Assembly: GCA_023091665.1 (NCBI GenBank)
Contig: JALJCQ010000039.1
Span: 124,001 to 188,000 of the forward strand
DNA length: 64,000 bases
Source of the DNA: Pythium myriotylum
Taxonomy: Eukaryota > Oomycota > Peronosporomycetes > Pythiales > Pythiaceae
Reading direction: 5' to 3'
The first letter of the stretch is position 1, and the number at the start of each line of letters is the position of its first letter. Both the position numbers and the translations under genes were made by a program. Below are positions 11,327-20,673 of this stretch, in pieces. The notes under the pieces were generated by a model that was given only the letters and a program-made list of their open reading frames with translations, had not been told where the DNA came from and ran no database searches.

Positions 11327-14300
11327 ACTGGAACAGCGCGGGACCTTCGTGCTTGTCAGCCCAGTCTTGGAACACTGTGAAGGCGACTTCCCATCTGCGT
11401 CTCGCGACGGCTTGTCCAGCTGTTACCACCGTGAGCGTGTTCGAACTGGCCGACATCCAGATCGTCAGTGCATCACATTGCTGCGGGAGATCTCTAGTGC
11501 TGAACTCATGAGGTAGACATTCTGGAAGGAGGAGGACATAAGCTACCAGTCGACACCAATCTGTCTCGACGAGTCCGGGTTGAACGCGGTGGGGCATTCG
11601 TATGGCAGCGTGCGCCGCAATCGTCGTGAGTCGTTTCCAGCGTGCTGCCTCATTAACTAAGGTCCATTTCGCGTCCAGGCTCGAAGCTGCGTGGATTGCT
11701 GCTGCCCATTCCCGGCAGAAGGTGGCCTTGTCCGCCGGAGCGGCTGCGCCGACGCGATGCAACAGTTGGAGGCGAGCGAGCACCAACGCATGCTTCCCGA
11801 GTTGCACTAAGGTCGTGTCCTCCATCGTCATCAGATGTACTTCCGGGAACGGCATGGCGTTGAGGAGGCCCTTGACTGCCCCTGGCCGTTCATTTAGTGT
11901 CTTTGTCGCTGCCATGGGGTCCGCGAACTGTGAGATCAGGCGGTGCGTCGCAGGGTTTTTCTTGGCTTGTCGTTTCTTCCAGTTTTTATACGCAGTGCGA
12001 TTTGCCGTCTGGGCTTTTCGGAGTAGTCGGTTCGCGTCCGGAGATTGATGAGTACCTGCGCAGATGTGCTGCAGCAACACAGATTCCTCGCTTGCGGTGA
12101 GCGGCGCGCTTGCAGATGCGCTGATCCTGGGCTCATAATTGTCGAAGCTTAGGCTGGGGTCCACCGGCGTCGAGCAGATAGCTTCCAGGTTGAAGTCTTG
12201 TAGCCTCCTTGGTTCTCCAAGCGCTGCTGTGGTAACCGCCTCTGCCGTGCTCGGCACCTGCAGCTTCTGCGGCGGCGTCGTGAGGTCAATGACTGACGTT
12301 TCACTTCCCGCCTGCTCCGCGATGCTGTCGTCTTCATCCATGGGTGCGCTCTCCTCCTGCCTGATTTGATTGCCATGATTGCCTTGCTCATTTGCATGTT
12401 CTTGGTCGTCTTGGTCTTCTCGAGCGTTCGAAGTGTCGTCGCCGCCGTGGTCGTCTTGGCAGCCCTCTTCCTCGTTTGCGAGCAGTTGTGGCTGGTCATG
12501 AGGAGTTGCCGAGGTAACCTCTCCGTCGCTGCCTCCGCTACTGGGAGTCGGAAGATATTCGGAGCAGTCCCCTGAGGAAAACTGCGTCGGCCCGGAGTCA
12601 CGTGGGGTTGGCGTGGGTTCTGTCTCCATTGCGGTGATCTCAGCCTGCACTCGAGGAAGTCGCGCCGTCATCGTGCCCTGCTTGCGGATGCTTCCTGCGA
12701 ACTCGCGATATTCGGCATCGAGGATGCGAACTGCCGTGTAATGACCTTGGTGTTCATTCTTTTCGAAGGTATGATGTAAGGCAAGCATGAGCGGCACGAC
12801 TTTGTGTTTTCGATAGACCTCAATGTGAGCGTAGAAACGTTCAATCGAGATAGCTTGCCGGACTACTTTCGAGGCGATGGACTTGTCGGCGAGTGGGTAG
12901 TCGATCGGTGTATATCGTTGGACGAAGGCGTTTCCGTTCGGCCAAACGTCGAAGGAGTATACCGGCTCGAGCTTCCACGTCACGAATGCTATGATCTCAG
13001 CTTCACCACCCCAGAACTGGCGCGAAACTGATGGGCTTGTCAAAGCGGCCGCAGTCTTGAAGTGCGCAACCAGCCTCTGGACGGAGTCTGGTTGGATGGG
13101 CTCGTCCAGGTACCGAGAACAGAGCTCGCCAAGCTGGAGGGAGCCATTGACCAGCATGGCAATTAAATCCTCTGCCAACAGATTGTTGAGGTCTCTCATG
13201 AGCTCCCCGGCGCGCTTGATTTCGATTGTATCAGTGACGTTTATCGCATCTCCGCATGTTCGGCTGAGTGCGGCGACTGGGGCATGATGGAGACAGCGAC
13301 CATCTGCACACGTCGTGACTTGGCGAGCGTGAATGGTGTCAAGAACCTTGGAGAACTTGACAACCTCCCGATCGTTTCCTATCACTCCGACCTCTGTGAG
13401 TTCCGCTGAAGTAACTGGACCGGAGATGGGTTCCGTCTCATCGTTGACCTGACCTGCACGGTCTTCTGGCTCTCTTGCTGACAGCCGCTGAAAGAATGGA
13501 GTCATCGTGAGTTGCCCCAACTTCGGCCGTTGCGCTGGTGGAAGTTCCCCTCCCAACGCCTCCCATTGGATACGCGATCTTGGGGCGTCGGGTCGTTTTC
13601 TCTCGATGGAGGCATGCGCATCCGAGCTTCGTGCCTGGCGAGTGACGGGTTCTCTGCACGCCGCGGCCGTTGGGTCCGATTCGAAGATCGCCTGCGGAGG
13701 ATCGAGTTGAGCGCGTGACTGTTTTTCCCCCACTGCTAGGGCTTGAACGTCTCGAGCGCCTGGGACTGAGATCCAACGCCGAGTCGGGTCTTGGTTGACA
13801 TTGACCGCGGTGATGCCTGCCTTCGTCTTGCGCGGTGGGGCAGCGTCCTCGGGTTTGGTGCCATACTTTTCCGTCAGCTTGGAGAGGGCAGCTTTGCGTG
13901 CCTTTTCGTTTTGCGCTTTGGCCTATGCGAGGGCTTTGGTCAAAGCGCGAACTTGTTCACTAGGGTTTTGTTCAGATGCTTTCGCTGCTTGGTTTGTTTG
14001 GCAGCTTTGGCCCGCTTGGACGCTTCACGTCCGTCCGAGGCAGTCGGCTCCTGTTGCGTTTCACCGTCTGCTGGGAGCTGCGGCGGGGCATGTTGTGGCG
14101 CGACCGCCGCATATAGACGAGCGACCTGGGCGGCATGCTCGTCGGCGTCTTGTGCGGGGGGTTCGAGCTCATAGATCGTCGTCGGGGGGATTTCGATGAC
14201 TCGCTCGAACTTCGCTCGCATCTCCGCTGCCTTTTCGTGGTTGGTGCACTTGTTGCGGAAGTGGCCGACGTCGAGACAGACGGAGCAGGGGTGCCGCGTG

Positions 14301-15663
14301 GCGACGCGGGGCTGGTGTACTCCCGTCTGGAAGGAGAAATCACCTTGCTTGACGACGACGCACCTCACATTCTCGATGCCTTGTGGCGCATCGAAACTAT
14401 TATAGGTGATGCTCCATACGTGCGTCTCCAGCGTCCGATCCCCGATCGCAGGAATTGCTGCGACTTCGAGGATGGGTAAACCACCACCTAGCGCCTGCGC
14501 AATGTCACTCACCGTTCCAATCGGGAGGTTCGATCGCCCGAGCAAGTGAAGCGGGAAGAGTTGCTTTACTGCTTGATCGTCGAGACCTTCGCGTTTGTCC
14601 TCCTGCTCGAAAGAGGCTTGATAGTCCCGAAGGGGAATTTGAAGGTCGCACCGATCCATTTGTCCCGCAATTCGGGCCGAACAAATCGAAGGGCAACCAG
14701 TTTACCGTCTTCGGACAGGGTGAAGACGTGAACATCCTTGAATAGCTGGACGGCGTTCGCTCTGTCAGCGGCATCCGCTCCGGGTTGATTCATTCGAACC
14801 AGGAACTCGAAGAAATGGTATCGCACAGTCTCGGCTGGCCACTTCACCTGCGCTGGCATTTGAACGAAGGCCGTGTAGAACATCCGGTCATGGTGGTGTT
14901 GACGCAATGCCAGTCGGACCTTGAGCGGGTAAATTTCCGTGAAGAATTTGGGCTCTTGCGCGAGGTAAATCTTGCGTTGACGCCAAAGAACTTCAGCTTG
15001 GACTTCAGCCTTGGTCGGAGGGCGCTGATATCCATCCGGCATAATGCGATAGTCCTGTCGACATATTCTGTACGCTTCCGCGTAAGTCACCTCGTCGGCA
15101 TATGCTGGCTCCTCGCGTTTGCCTTCTCCCAGAAGGGTTTCGCGAGCGTTGACCCAGACGTTTGGCTTCTCTATCGTCTCGGATTTCGCCGGCGCTGGCG
15201 TTGCCGTCGCTGCCGCTTTTCCTTTGCCGCTTTTGCCTTTCCGTGAGTTCTTAGATGCGCTGCTGTCTCCTGCTGCCGTCGACTTCTGCGACTTTCCCGG
15301 GCCTGACATCGAGTTGCTTCGCGTATCATGTGCCTTCTCTTTGGCCGCAGCTGCCGCCAGCGAGGAATGCTTTGTTTCCACAGCTTTACCCTGCCGCGTG
15401 TGGCCTGCGCTGCGCGTGGTTGATCCCTTGGTGCGAGCAGAGGCCTTATTCCCTTTCGCCGGGGCCGCTCCCATGGCAAAGACCGCGTCCGAGACAGCGA
15501 AGGAAAGCAGCGCGTCTGCTGCCTTTGCAGCTTGCGATGCTGCTGGGGAGTTCAATGCGGTGGGAGTGGCCTTGACCTGGCTTGACGCGGATGCGCTCGC
15601 CGCGCCACCCCCGCTACCGCCGCCGCCGCCTCCTCCATCGGGAGGGTCCGTCGTCGACGTCAT
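11286..15663 (-). pseudogene. LINE copy B ORF1: CCHC knuckle plus OTU-like domain (broken)
   Basis: The start is ATG 15663 (MTSTTDPPDGG). The N-terminal Gly/Ala-rich part and conserved region run in one frame to about 14600. The next frame (to 13940) has the CCHC knuckle CSVCLDVGHFRNKC, and a third frame (13733-11286) has the C-terminal half. Frameshift 1 removes part of the FGTIK...FEQED stretch; an in-frame TAG and a frame change lie near 13920-13940. The C-terminal half has OTU-protease signatures: CADGRC (D144, C147 of that frame), FWGGEAEIIAF, and HYTAV with H331. These lie at 12725-13315. OTU domains are cysteine proteases or deubiquitinases; activity here is inferred only from motifs. 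An acidic linker and a C-terminal conserved region shared with C and D follow. Confidence 0.88.
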
Positions 15664-15838
15664 GTTCGTATCGCGAGGTCCCGTCCCTCGCTGTAGCGGT
15701 GGTCGGACCGTCTCGTGAGTCGTACGTCAGTCAAAAGACTTCCTGTGCCCTCTTCGAACTGACACCGCGTGCTGGGTGTCGATTGGACAAAATCTGCGAT
15801 GCGAGGCCGCTTGCGTGGTCTGCTGCAAATCTTGAACT

Positions 15839-15854
15839 CGCGCAACGCCGACGA
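15839..15854. repeat. Target-site duplication of LINE B, right copy
   Basis: An identical 16-bp copy of the sequence at 6681-6696. It marks the 5' end of LINE B and the resumption of the pectate lyase exon. Confidence 0.97.
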
Positions 15855-16047
15855 CAAGGTCATCCAGCACAACGGTCTCGGCACCGTCTCCATCGACGGC
15901 TTCTACGCGCAGGACTTCGGCAAGCTCTACCGCTCCTGCGGCACGTGCGGCGCCAAGCAGCGCAACGTCGTGCTCTCCAACGTGTACGCCGTGAACCCCA
16001 AGTCCAGTGTGGTCACGGTCAACCGCAACAACAAGGACACGGCCACC
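15855..16047 (+). pseudogene. Pectate lyase copy 1, piece 2 of 3
   Basis: Codons [18 protein letters not shown] through NRNNKDTAT continue piece 1 without loss. They include the PL3-conserved stretch [17 protein letters not shown] interrupts the sequence at 16047. The only open frame here now reads on into LINE C 5' UTR, so no functional product is expected. Confidence 0.93.
16033..16047. repeat. Target-site duplication of LINE C, left copy
   Basis: AAGGACACGGCCACC occurs here and at 25942-25956, flanking LINE C in the pectate lyase frame. Confidence 0.96.
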
Positions 16048-16179
16048 AGTTCCGAATTTGCCGGGGAGAGCGCAAGCGACCCTTCGGCTCAAGACCAAGT
16101 TCTCGAGCACAAGCTTCACGGAACGAGCTGCATCAAGTGTTCGAAAGGTCGAGGGAGGAGACGATAACTTGGAGTTTGT

Positions 16180-19100
16180 ATGAGCAGCGGCAAGAAGCCG
16201 CCGCCCGAGGGCGTCGGACCGCCGCCCAGCATGCGCACGCCAAAGGCGAGGCCGACTGAAGGAGGAGAAAGAGCGGACGTCGGCAAGCGAGCGCCAAAGA
16301 AGCAACCCCAGGCAAACCCGCCCGTGGGCTCTGCGGTGCCCACAACTCGGAAGGCATGGACAGGAGCGGAGGCATCGAGGGCACTCTTCGCCAAGACTGA
16401 ACAAGTGAGAGCAATGCGACCGGTATATCCTGACGAAGTCGAATATGCGGAAGCCTATGAGAGGTGCCGTAAGAAGTATAACGTTTTTCCCCCGGGACGA
16501 CAGCGTGCGCCAACCGCAGAAGAATTTCATGACGATTTCCTGTGGAGAACCGGAGCAATCCACTTGGATGCGCTCCCAGGGCATTTCAAGCAAACGAAGA
16601 CATTGAAACAACGTGTGAGGGCTTTAGCACACATGCGCAGCCGTGCGTACTCCGTATTGTACTTGCCTCCGCCGCCAGGTTTCAAATTGCGTCAACATGG
16701 TGCCAGATTCCAACTCAATGTCACCTTGCTGGGAATGAATGAAAATGGAGAGGTCACCGATCCAGTTGCGCTTGAATTGTTGGCACATGTCAACAGCATC
16801 CACATCACGCCCACCTCGATCGAATTCTGGTTTGTTCGACCAGAAGACTCGGCGAAATTTGCGGGCAGGACTCTTCGTTTACCGGGAGGAACCGTCACCC
16901 TCCTCGCAACCGAATCCTTCACGACAGAGGATCCAGACCACGGATTCGACGACGTTGCCATGCACTTGCTTTACGAGATCAAATTGATAGGGGGAAGTCG
17001 ACTTGATCCAGAAGACATCCTTGCGATCAGTGAACATATCTGTGGGGGAATGGAAATCGTGGAACTAGACGTGGGCAGCTGCGCTACATCCTCGGAGTTA
17101 GCAGTCTTGCAAGAAACTTGCTGGACCATCACCCTTTCGACGATGAACGGACCCCCGGGCCTAGTCAATGTGAGGGAACTTGCTGTGAAACTGGGAGATC
17201 GTGATCTGCTGTTTGGGGTGCACCAGCCAAGGCTGGCCAAATTTCCTCCGTGTCCAGTTTGTCTTCACGACTGGCATTCAAGGCAGAAATGCCCACATAA
17301 GGAGGCCACTCCAGAGGCAGCCAGCAGACGAGAGCAACTTCGAGCACCGCGTCGACTGCTCATAGAGGTCCCCGAGCCGACCAAGTTCCCGCGGCCTCCA
17401 AAACCAGCGACACCAGCGATATACGCCGAGCAGCTGGACCGAGAATACATCCTCCTAGAACCGGAAGCGGCGAGAGCACAAGCATCAGTGGCCAAGCTCG
17501 CGGAAGAAGCCACTGCAGCATCGCTGGAAGCCACTCGTGCACAAGCGAAGTTGGAAGCCACAGAGCGGGAGGCGCGAGAGGCGGCTGTAGCACGAGAGGT
17601 AGCAGCACAAGATTGCAGCGGAAAGACGTCACCAACCAACCAACAAGCGGTTAGCGCCAAGGCAGAGATGAAGACACCTGACCAGAAAGATAAGGAGGAG
17701 CTGCCCAGCAAGATCAAGACACCGGAGGCGAAGGCAACGAAGACCAGGACCAAGATCAAAGCCAGTCCAACAGCAAAATTGCAGTCGGCCGAAGAGAGGG
17801 TAACTACTCCGAAGACGATCGCAGCGAAGGCGCTACCAGTAACTAAGCTTACCCATGGCGGCGAAGCGGCAAAAGCGGCGACCAAGAAGCATGTAACCGT
17901 GGAGACAAGTGGAAGGGCACCAGCAAAGCAGCAGACGAGAAACACGGACAAGAAGGTCACTGAGGGCAACGATAAGCCACCAGAAGGCGCGGAGCACGAC
18001 CGAACGAATCCGACAGTCAAGGAAGGCCGGGCAGAGGCACCAGGCTTGCCAGCAGGTGATGTACAGGCCGCAGGCGATCGTCCGAGTGGGTCGCCATTTG
18101 ATCCGATCCCTCCGAGCCACCCCAAACGACTTGCGAAAGTCAAAGCGAAGAAAGATACGACCCGCGCGAGAATCAAGGCCGCGAAAACTATGGCAATGGC
18201 GAGAGTCGCGGCAAAGCAGTTCACCGCAGGTATCAAGAAAGGAAAGGCGCAGAGAGACAATGGAAGAGAGGCGCAAGTCCTAGACGTCATCATGGACACG
18301 GACGAGGCGGCCGACGCAGCTGACGACGACTGCCAAGTCGACAAAGTTCGAACCCATCCACTTGGGACAAGTACAGTTGATCAGCCTAATACTACCCCGG
18401 TGGGAGAAAAGAGAGGAAGGGTAGATACAGTTGACGATCCGTCTGCAATCCGACTCACCGAGAAACCTCCGACCCGGCAAGCTCGAGCCAACACGGCCCA
18501 GGCATCAGTACATGCGCCGTCAGCGGTATCTCTGCAACGAGCAAAACAGCGAGCCGCGAAGCAAAAGAAGGGAGCGGAGACCAGACAGCGGCAACTCTCA
18601 GTCGCTCGGTTCCTCCAACCACAAGGCGCGCCGGCAGACGAAGGGATGGAGGTAGACGACGAAGAAAATCCGGAGGAGAACCTGGCAACGACGAAGCGAG
18701 ACCTCACAGAGGAAGAGTGGAGAACTCTCAGCTTCGATGGCATCAAACAGCGACTCGGTCTACGGGAGATTACCACGCCAGCGGATGGTCACTGTCTTTA
18801 CTCAGCGATCCATGCAGCGAAAGCATCCAGCTGCCCCGACGAGCTGATCAGGACCAAGGCGGTAGTCAAGGAGATCCGGTGGTGGCGCCGAGAACTAGCT
18901 GCCAGACTCGGCAACAGATTCGAGGGCTTGATTCAAAATGGATCTGTCAACCTCCGCGATGCGAGCATGACCTTCCTGGGGAAGGCAGAGACCGACGAGA
19001 CCACGATGCCACTGCTTTTGGCCCACTTCGAGGAGGAAGCCGCAATCTCTTGCGATCATCCGGTAGGAAGGAAATATTGGGGAACAAGCTATCACATTGT

Positions 19101-20673
19101 CGCATTCGTGGATTGGGACAAAGAGCCGGTATATGTGTTTAGTGTGCTTGGAGCGGCGACCAGAGACCGTGAGTGGGAGGCAGTTGTGCAGCGGTACTAC
19201 CTGAACGAGGACACGGGAGCAGTCTGCGTTGAAACACTATCGATTGCCGAAACGGTTGCTCAATTGCATGTCTACGCGGCGAAGATAGTGTTGCCTCTGA
19301 TTCTGGTGCTTCATCATCGCAGTGATCAAGAGGGGCTTAATACTTCACACTTTCAAACACTCCGAGTTCCAGAACAACACTACATGAACTGGTCTGGATC
19401 CAGGCAAAGATCTAAAGCCATGGCAAAACGACTCGAGGAGGCACTGCGGCTAATCGGAGATGGGACCCTGAACCCGGTAGCAGGACACCAGCTAATGCCA
19501 TCGCCTTGCCCAGACAAGCTGAAAACGAGCTCTGAGTTCGAACCTAGCATCCCGTTATCGGCAGCACCTTCAACGGAGCCGGCTAAGATCAACTCGAAAG
19601 CTCCCGCCGGCCCCAGGACCATTGACCTGGTCTCTCCGGAAAGCCGCAGCGAAGAAAGAGCACCGACAGTCCAAGGTGGAGAGAAACAAGAAGCAGGCTT
19701 CGGACCTCCAACCCCGGCAGTCGGAATGGCTGTCAGCTTGGCGTTAGAAACTTTGCCCTCCACAGTGTTCAACTCGGCGCTCTCACAGTTGAATGCATCA
19801 CCCAGCACTGGCTTGTCAGCAACTCCTCTTGATGCTGACCAACTCGGGCTGCTCATGGAACGGCTCCAAACTTCGGAAACGGTAGAGCCGGATGAACAGA
19901 TCTCGCGTTTGCTTATGCAAGCTAATGCAGCCAACCGCCTGGCCTTTGCCAACTGGAAACGCGGTCAGCAAGGCCCGACTCGCGAACTGTACAAGGACCT
20001 CGACTCACTAGATGAAGCGATAAGGGTTTATAAGACGGATGGGTTGAGGCTCGCACAGGTGGTTCGGGCTCTCCCATATCCCCAAGTATATCTAGCCATC
20101 CAAGCCGATACGAAGGTCATTCGATTGGGAAGGGCTTTCGCGCGAATCGGGATGGTCCAAATGCTTAGTCGCCTGGCGACAGACGCACGGCTCTCAGCAG
20201 ATGCCACAGTGTTCTGTACAGAGTGGGCGGTAGCCATTGACGCGGCGCCAGAGGTACAGGCTACGAAGCTAGCTCAACAGGAGGATCGGTGGGCAAGACT
20301 GAAACATCTTCTTCCAAGAAACGGCCCGAGGCTACCGCTTGACCCGGCCTACATGGGGCGGTTCGTAGCCGCCGATGACTGGCACCGTCTCCTCGCCTTT
20401 GCTGTACTATTGCCGGAGCACCTGGGCAAGCAGTTCCGGTCAGCGTCAGTTCCAGTGTTGTGTGATGCTCTGAGCATGTGGCTGCTCACCCAAGCAAGTC
20501 TCGACTACACGGCCGCAGCAGCGACCATGCTGAGACATCGTGAATGGGCAGTCATGGAGGCTCTCCTTTTGGGTTCCGACGGTGCGGATGAGGACCCTGC
20601 TGCTACGCAGCCTGTCGGTGCGGCGGTCAAGCCTCCTCAGGGAGACCAGGCCGGTGCACCAGATCGGAGCTAA
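16180..20673 (+). CDS. LINE copy C ORF1 protein (CCHC knuckle, coiled Ala/Lys region, OTU-like domain)
   Basis: An intact 1497-residue ORF starts 132 bp from the element end. In order it has a basic Pro-rich N-terminus; the conserved ORF1 region (DEVEYAEAYERC onward); a CCHC knuckle CPVCLHDWHSRQKC near residue 357; and a long Lys/Ala/Glu-rich segment (about 410-720) likely to be disordered or helical. An OTU-like domain follows with DGHCLYSAI (D869, C872), YWGTSYHIVAFVDW and SHFQTLRV (H1057). The C-terminal region is shared with B and D. The catalytic Cys and His of the OTU fold are both present. ORF1 proteins bind element RNA; a protease or deubiquitinase role for this domain is inference. 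ORF2 begins close to or overlapping its end. Confidence 0.9.
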   Translation: MSSGKKPPPEGVGPPPSMRTPKARPTEGGERADVGKRAPKKQPQANPPVGSAVPTTRKAWTGAEASRALFAKTEQVRAMRPVYPDEVEYAEAYERCRKKYNVFPPGRQRAPTAEEFHDDFLWRTGAIHLDALPGHFKQTKTLKQRVRALAHMRSRAYSVLYLPPPPGFKLRQHGARFQLNVTLLGMNENGEVTDPVALELLAHVNSIHITPTSIEFWFVRPEDSAKFAGRTLRLPGGTVTLLATESFTTEDPDHGFDDVAMHLLYEIKLIGGSRLDPEDILAISEHICGGMEIVELDVGSCATSSELAVLQETCWTITLSTMNGPPGLVNVRELAVKLGDRDLLFGVHQPRLAKFPPCPVCLHDWHSRQKCPHKEATPEAASRREQLRAPRRLLIEVPEPTKFPRPPKPATPAIYAEQLDREYILLEPEAARAQASVAKLAEEATAASLEATRAQAKLEATEREAREAAVAREVAAQDCSGKTSPTNQQAVSAKAEMKTPDQKDKEELPSKIKTPEAKATKTRTKIKASPTAKLQSAEERVTTPKTIAAKALPVTKLTHGGEAAKAATKKHVTVETSGRAPAKQQTRNTDKKVTEGNDKPPEGAEHDRTNPTVKEGRAEAPGLPAGDVQAAGDRPSGSPFDPIPPSHPKRLAKVKAKKDTTRARIKAAKTMAMARVAAKQFTAGIKKGKAQRDNGREAQVLDVIMDTDEAADAADDDCQVDKVRTHPLGTSTVDQPNTTPVGEKRGRVDTVDDPSAIRLTEKPPTRQARANTAQASVHAPSAVSLQRAKQRAAKQKKGAETRQRQLSVARFLQPQGAPADEGMEVDDEENPEENLATTKRDLTEEEWRTLSFDGIKQRLGLREITTPADGHCLYSAIHAAKASSCPDELIRTKAVVKEIRWWRRELAARLGNRFEGLIQNGSVNLRDASMTFLGKAETDETTMPLLLAHFEEEAAISCDHPVGRKYWGTSYHIVAFVDWDKEPVYVFSVLGAATRDREWEAVVQRYYLNEDTGAVCVETLSIAETVAQLHVYAAKIVLPLILVLHHRSDQEGLNTSHFQTLRVPEQHYMNWSGSRQRSKAMAKRLEEALRLIGDGTLNPVAGHQLMPSPCPDKLKTSSEFEPSIPLSAAPSTEPAKINSKAPAGPRTIDLVSPESRSEERAPTVQGGEKQEAGFGPPTPAVGMAVSLALETLPSTVFNSALSQLNASPSTGLSATPLDADQLGLLMERLQTSETVEPDEQISRLLMQANAANRLAFANWKRGQQGPTRELYKDLDSLDEAIRVYKTDGLRLAQVVRALPYPQVYLAIQADTKVIRLGRAFARIGMVQMLSRLATDARLSADATVFCTEWAVAIDAAPEVQATKLAQQEDRWARLKHLLPRNGPRLPLDPAYMGRFVAADDWHRLLAFAVLLPEHLGKQFRSASVPVLCDALSMWLLTQASLDYTAAAATMLRHREWAVMEALLLGSDGADEDPAATQPVGAAVKPPQGDQAGAPDRS

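Larger units (their letters stand above)
6697..15838 (-). mobile_element. LINE copy B, full length at both ends, internally decayed
   Basis: This 9.1-kb non-LTR retrotransposon on the minus strand lies inside pectate lyase copy 1, bounded by a 16-bp target duplication. On its coding strand it reads 5' UTR, ORF1, ORF2 and a short 3' UTR. It ends in the conserved CCAATAGACCTCA followed by a non-poly(A) tail (ATTGAATTCGAAT). The 5' terminus includes ATTTGCAGC, like copies C and D. ORF1 carries an interrupted frame and ORF2 carries a nonsense codon and an internal deletion. The domain set (APE endonuclease plus C-terminal RNase H) places it in the broad I-group of LINEs; the exact clade is not decided here. 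Confidence 0.95.

Noticed and set aside
17265..18344. A 359-codon antisense frame inside LINE C ORF1
   Set aside because: It is a shadow of the low-complexity Lys/Ala-rich coding strand and has no domain.
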